Shown here: piece after piece, positions 60,924 through 64,000 of the stretch
Layout: every line of letters starts with the position of its first letter
Position numbering within the stretch: position 1 is the stretch's first letter
Assembly: GCA_937911865.1 (NCBI GenBank)
Contig: CALDSK010000166.1
Coordinates: 1 to 64,000, forward strand
Length of the DNA stretch: 64,000 nt
Direction: 5' to 3'
From: an uncultured Synechococcus sp.
GTDB taxonomy: Bacteria > Cyanobacteriota > Cyanobacteriia > Phormidesmidales > Phormidesmidaceae
Program-made: the position numbers and the translations under genes
The notes under the pieces: model-generated
What the model was told of the DNA's origin: nothing
Seen by the model: the letters and a program-made list of their open reading frames with translations, nothing else
The model's database searches: none

Positions 60924-61631
60924 CTAGCTAATCAAGCCAGAGCGAAGGGCACGTACGGCAGCTTGGGTGCGATCGCTCGCACCCAGCTTATTCAAAATAT
61001 TACGAACGTGAGTCTTCACCGTTCCTACCGTCACAAACAGCTGCTCAGCAATCTGCGCATTGCTACAGCCTGAGACAATACAGGCCAAAATTTCTAGCTC
61101 GCGCTCAGTGAGCGGATAGGCCTCAATAATCTGTTCGTACTCAGGATCAACCGCTCTAATTTCAACGGTCTTAGTGTTAAAAGACTCACCGACCGCCACG
61201 GTTGGCTTCACCTGGTTAAGTACCAAGCTCGCAATCGAAGGATCAATCCAGCAGTTGCCCGCACGGGTCTCTTGAATAGCCGTAATCAGGTCAGTTGTTT
61301 CTATTTCTTTTGTGCAGTAAGAGTCAGCCCCAGCCGCAAATGCAGCCAGTACAGCTTTCTCACTGTCATGCATGGTCAGCATCAAGATCCGCGTATCGCT
61401 TTCAGGGTTGTCTTTTTTAAACCGCTGAATCAGCTCAATGCCATCAATATCAGGCAGACCCACGTCCACAACAGCAACGTCCGGGGCCATCTCTTGCAGC
61501 AGCGTCAGTCCCTTCTCGCCATTGTCGGCCTCACCCAAAAACCTCAGGCCCGCCTGCCTGAAAGCCGCCCTCAGCCCCATTCGGGTTAGATCATGATCTT
61601 CAACTAAAGCGACGGTAATCTCTTGATCCAT
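60924..61631 (-). CDS. NarL/FixJ-type response regulator
   Basis: This 235-residue protein has a receiver domain (acidic pair in V-A-L-V-E-D-H-D, phosphorylated Asp in A-V-V-D-V-G-L-P-D-I-D-G, conserved Thr/Lys region in M-L-T-M-H-D and Y-C-T-K-E). A linker of about 40 residues leads to a LuxR helix-turn-helix: L-T-E-R-E-L-E-I-L-A-C-I-V-S-G then A-E-Q-L-F-V-T-V-G-T-V-K-T-H-V. It should bind DNA after phosphorylation. The divergent histidine kinase gene whose start is 509 bp away is a likely but unproven partner. Target genes are unknown. Confidence 0.92.
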   Translation of the reverse strand: MDQEITVALVEDHDLTRMGLRAAFRQAGLRFLGEADNGEKGLTLLQEMAPDVAVVDVGLPDIDGIELIQRFKKDNPESDTRILMLTMHDSEKAVLAAFAAGADSYCTKEIETTDLITAIQETRAGNCWIDPSIASLVLNQVKPTVAVGESFNTKTVEIRAVDPEYEQIIEAYPLTERELEILACIVSGCSNAQIAEQLFVTVGTVKTHVRNILNKLGASDRTQAAVRALRSGLIS

Positions 61632-62140
61632 TTAACAATGCCTAAATAATTCTTAAGGGAGTCCTTGCAATATGTAATATTGCTGGAGTGCCTGTATCTA
61701 TCAGCCGGGTGAACCTGTCAATCCTCTGCTCTGCCAAAAGGCAGAAGTGGTGGCTCACCTGACGATTTTCTACCGCATATCGATATGCCAACCATCACAC
61801 TAGGCTCACCACACAGCGCGTAAAATGCTCGCTCTTGAAAGATACCTTAAAGACAAAAAAATTATAAAGGACTGTCTTGCTGGGCTAGTATCATCTAGTC
61901 ATTAATGCGGCATTTTCGACCCTTTTTCTAATCGTAGATACGACTAGGTCCAGCCGAATACTCAATCGTTATACAATTCAGGCACAGTTACACAAAACAG
62001 CAATAGCAAATCTATAGATAAATCGATCACACCAGATCACACCAACAAGCGGTTCAAGACTATGCTCCTGGTAACCCTTGAGCGACCTTAACAGCACTGT
62101 AATAGCCCTCGACCAATTGCAGTTCATTGCTTCCACGTGC
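61632..62140. promoter_or_regulatory. Divergent intergenic region with a possible sigma-70 promoter for the response regulator
   Basis: In this 509-bp gap the minus strand shows TTGACA (61721-61716), 17 bases, and GATACA (61698-61693), a fair -35/-10 pair about 55 bases before the regulator ATG. A small hairpin TCTGCC-AAAA-GGCAGA lies at about 61731-61746. The rest, to the kinase start, shows no further gene or site that I can support. Confidence 0.4.
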
Positions 62141-64000
62141 ATGACCTCTTCCCAGGCTCACCCGGTATCCACCGCTTCTAGTCAGATCGTTTCCGGCCCA
62201 ATCATTTCCAGTCAAGTAGATCCTCTCATAGTTTCTGATGCTCAGAGCCTGCCTTTCTTTACTCTGGCGTCTGACATTATGTGCATTCTTGACCAGACAG
62301 GGCGGTGCTGCCAAGTCAACCCAGCATTTTCAGAAGGGTTAGGCTACAGCCAGCAGGCGTTTCAAGGTCAGTCACTAGCGAGTATTGCTCACCCCGACGA
62401 CTGGGAGAAGCATAATCAGGAGATCGCCCAAAGAATCGCCGAACCCTCTGCTGCCAAATTCACCTGTCGGTACCAGCACCAGTCAGGTGACTACCACTGG
62501 CTTACCTGGAGTGTCTCAGTGGTAGAAGCACCAGGTATAGAAGTAGTAGCAGAAGCAGACAGCAAGCAAAAGCTACTTTACTGCGTAGCGCGTGATATCA
62601 CCGAGCAAAGAGCAGACAGTAAAAAGCAGCGAGAAATCGCCCAGGCAAAATACGCCGCTCTCAAAGAATCAGAGCAAAAGACACTCAGTCATGCCAAACA
62701 GGCGGAAAGAGACGCTCAAATGTACGCTGACGCCGTTCGTAACATGCAAGTCGGTCTGTACATCTGGCAGTTGGAAGAAGAATCACAGCTGGAGAAGCCA
62801 CAGTCTGAAGAGCCGCAGTCAGAAGAGCCGCAATTAAGAAAACCTAAGCAACTACCAACGCTCAGACTGATTGGAACCAACCCAGCGGCTGGAGAGTTTA
62901 CAGGTGTCGATGCTTCTAAGCTAATCGGCAGTACGCTATCAGAAATATTTCCGGCGCTAAAAGAAACAGACATTCCAGAAACCTATGCTCAAGTTGCCCG
63001 CACCGGTCAACCGCAAATTCTAGGTGAGGTTATCTATGGCGACGACCGCGTAGACCAAGGCACATTCATGGTTAAAGCCTTTCCACTTAACCACTACCGG
63101 GTGGGTATCGCCTTCGAGAACATCACCGAGCGCAAACGCTACGAAAACGCTCACCGGGAACAAGAAGAACAGCTACGCGTTATCTTTGACCAGGCCGGGG
63201 TAGGTATGGCACGGCTTTCTCCCGGAGGTCAATGGATACAAGTCAATCAAAAGCTATGCGACCTTTTAGAGTACTCGCAAGGCGATCTGCTTCAAAAGAA
63301 CTTTACAGAAGTTACTCACCCAGACGACATCATCCAGGACACCACAGTGCGTCAGCAGATGATATCGGCAGAAAAGACGCAAATCACCTACGAAAAACGC
63401 TACATCACTCGCTCAAATAGCATCCTCTGGGCCAGCGTTACTATCTCAACCGTGCGCGATTTAAACGGCAAGCTTCGTTATTTTATCGCCACCACTGAAG
63501 ACATTACAGACAGAAAGCTGTTCAATTTAGAACTCCAGAAGCAGAAGTTAGAACTCCAGAAGCAGAAGAACGATTTACTGACCGTAAATATGATGCTTAC
63601 TAGCACCATGACCCAGCTAAAGGAGCGAAATCAGGAGCTAGACCAGTTTGCCTATGTCACCTCTCACGATCTTAGGGCGCCGCTTAGGGCCATTAACAAC
63701 CTGGCAACCTGGATTGAAGAAGATATCTCAGATCAATTGCCCGCAGAAAATAAAAATCAGCTTCAGCTGCTAAGAAGCCGGGTAAAGCGTATGGAAGGCT
63801 TAATTAACGGGCTTTTAGAATACTCGCGGGTAGCGCGCACGCACCAGAGCCACGAACGGGTCGATGTTCGTCAACTGATCGATGAAGTCATTGACTCTAT
63901 CGATCCGCCTGAAGGCTTTGAAATAAAGCTGGGCAGTAGCTTGCCTGTACTAGAAGCCAAAAAAGTACCGCTGATACAGGTTTTCTCAAACCTCATAGAC
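62141..64000 (+). CDS. Multi-PAS sensor histidine kinase (partial, runs off the window)
   Basis: This frame stays open from the ATG at 62141 to the last base (620 codons), so the C-terminal ATPase domain is outside the window. Three PAS domains can be followed: about residues 40-150 (ends A-R-D-I-T-E-Q-R), 190-325 (ends F-E-N-I-T-E-R-K) and 345-460 (ends T-T-E-D-I-T-D-R-K). A coiled coil follows, then the phosphoacceptor box F-A-Y-V-T-S-H-D-L-R-A-P-L. There is no membrane helix, so it is cytoplasmic. Two short tandem duplications occur in it (P-Q-S-E-E near residue 220, E-L-Q-K-Q-K near 465). The divergent NarL-type regulator is a plausible partner. Signal unknown. Confidence 0.9.
   Translation, partial: MTSSQAHPVSTASSQIVSGPIISSQVDPLIVSDAQSLPFFTLASDIMCILDQTGRCCQVNPAFSEGLGYSQQAFQGQSLASIAHPDDWEKHNQEIAQRIAEPSAAKFTCRYQHQSGDYHWLTWSVSVVEAPGIEVVAEADSKQKLLYCVARDITEQRADSKKQREIAQAKYAALKESEQKTLSHAKQAERDAQMYADAVRNMQVGLYIWQLEEESQLEKPQSEEPQSEEPQLRKPKQLPTLRLIGTNPAAGEFTGVDASKLIGSTLSEIFPALKETDIPETYAQVARTGQPQILGEVIYGDDRVDQGTFMVKAFPLNHYRVGIAFENITERKRYENAHREQEEQLRVIFDQAGVGMARLSPGGQWIQVNQKLCDLLEYSQGDLLQKNFTEVTHPDDIIQDTTVRQQMISAEKTQITYEKRYITRSNSILWASVTISTVRDLNGKLRYFIATTEDITDRKLFNLELQKQKLELQKQKNDLLTVNMMLTSTMTQLKERNQELDQFAYVTSHDLRAPLRAINNLATWIEEDISDQLPAENKNQLQLLRSRVKRMEGLINGLLEYSRVARTHQSHERVDVRQLIDEVIDSIDPPEGFEIKLGSSLPVLEAKKVPLIQVFSNLID
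62798..62827 (+). repeat. In-frame 15-bp repeat in the histidine kinase
   Basis: CCACAGTCTGAAGAG and CCGCAGTCAGAAGAG lie side by side and a third degenerate copy follows, encoding P-Q-S-E-E twice in a PAS-domain loop. Confidence 0.85.
63527..63568 (+). repeat. In-frame 21-bp perfect repeat in the histidine kinase
   Basis: A 21-bp unit beginning TTAGAACTCCAGAAG occurs twice exactly (63527-63547, 63548-63568). It lengthens the coiled coil before the histidine box by one heptad, L-E-L-Q-K-Q-K, which keeps the helical register. Confidence 0.93.

Noticed and set aside
1..64000. tRNA, rRNA or insertion-sequence genes
   Set aside because: I looked for T-loop and acceptor patterns, transposase motifs and terminal inverted repeats and found none convincing. 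A short or degenerate RNA gene could still be missed by eye.

Overview
The window is cyanobacterial chromosome. The octamer GCGATCGC (HIP1) recurs throughout, inside and between genes. Several families are typical of cyanobacteria: DUF928, DUF1822, CHASE2 and CHAT proteins, a sll0783-type nitrogen-starvation cluster, and NtcA-type promoters. I cannot name the species. Genes are loosely packed on both strands. I saw no rRNA, tRNA, insertion sequence, prophage or CRISPR array.

Layout: 1-2.8 kb holds the end of a Rieske oxygenase and a dimethylglycine dehydrogenase-like flavoprotein, probably a methylamine (glycine betaine) demethylation pair. 2.9-12 kb has a P2-type calcium ATPase, an M3 peptidase gene broken by one in-frame stop, two paralogous secreted glycosyl-hydrolase-like genes and an esterase. 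12-14 kb has a possible 51-codon gene, a solitary cas6 and a pirin. 14-21 kb is a PotABCD-type ABC transporter next to a cyclotransferase-like gene and a decayed dihydropyrimidinase. 21-31 kb has a molybdopterin-fold lipoprotein translationally coupled to a diguanylate cyclase, a matrixin-like protease, tenA, an ECF sigma factor, a GAF-LuxR regulator, a secreted SGNH hydrolase and a Uma2 protein.

31.4-38.8 kb is a complete Nit1C nitrilase cluster: seven genes leftward and a flavoprotein rightward. Each arm has a textbook NtcA-activated promoter (GTA-N8-TAC, then N22, then TAN3T) in the shared intergenic region, which puts the whole cluster under nitrogen-limitation control.

40.8-50.8 kb is a signalling locus: ECF-like sigma factor, DUF1822 protein, CHAT-CHASE2 membrane protein and DUF928 protein in one leftward run, then an uncharacterised periplasmic helical protein and, divergently, a TPR-CHAT protein. 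Both CHAT domains keep the His/Cys pair of caspase-like proteases. I consider this the best candidate for a poorly described system here.

50.8-64 kb has housekeeping and stress genes: GNAT, one-cysteine peroxiredoxin, saccharopine-dehydrogenase-like, holin-like, PD-(D/E)XK nuclease, RmuC, a 1046-residue membrane protein with repeats of about 100 residues, and YihY/BrkB. It ends with a NarL-type response regulator divergent from a multi-PAS histidine kinase that runs off the window.

Two features cut across the window. Short tandem repeats, most often with a 15-bp unit, have expanded inside many genes and between genes. A structured intergenic element of about 90 bp with paired stems also occurs twice (15.9 and 27.9 kb).
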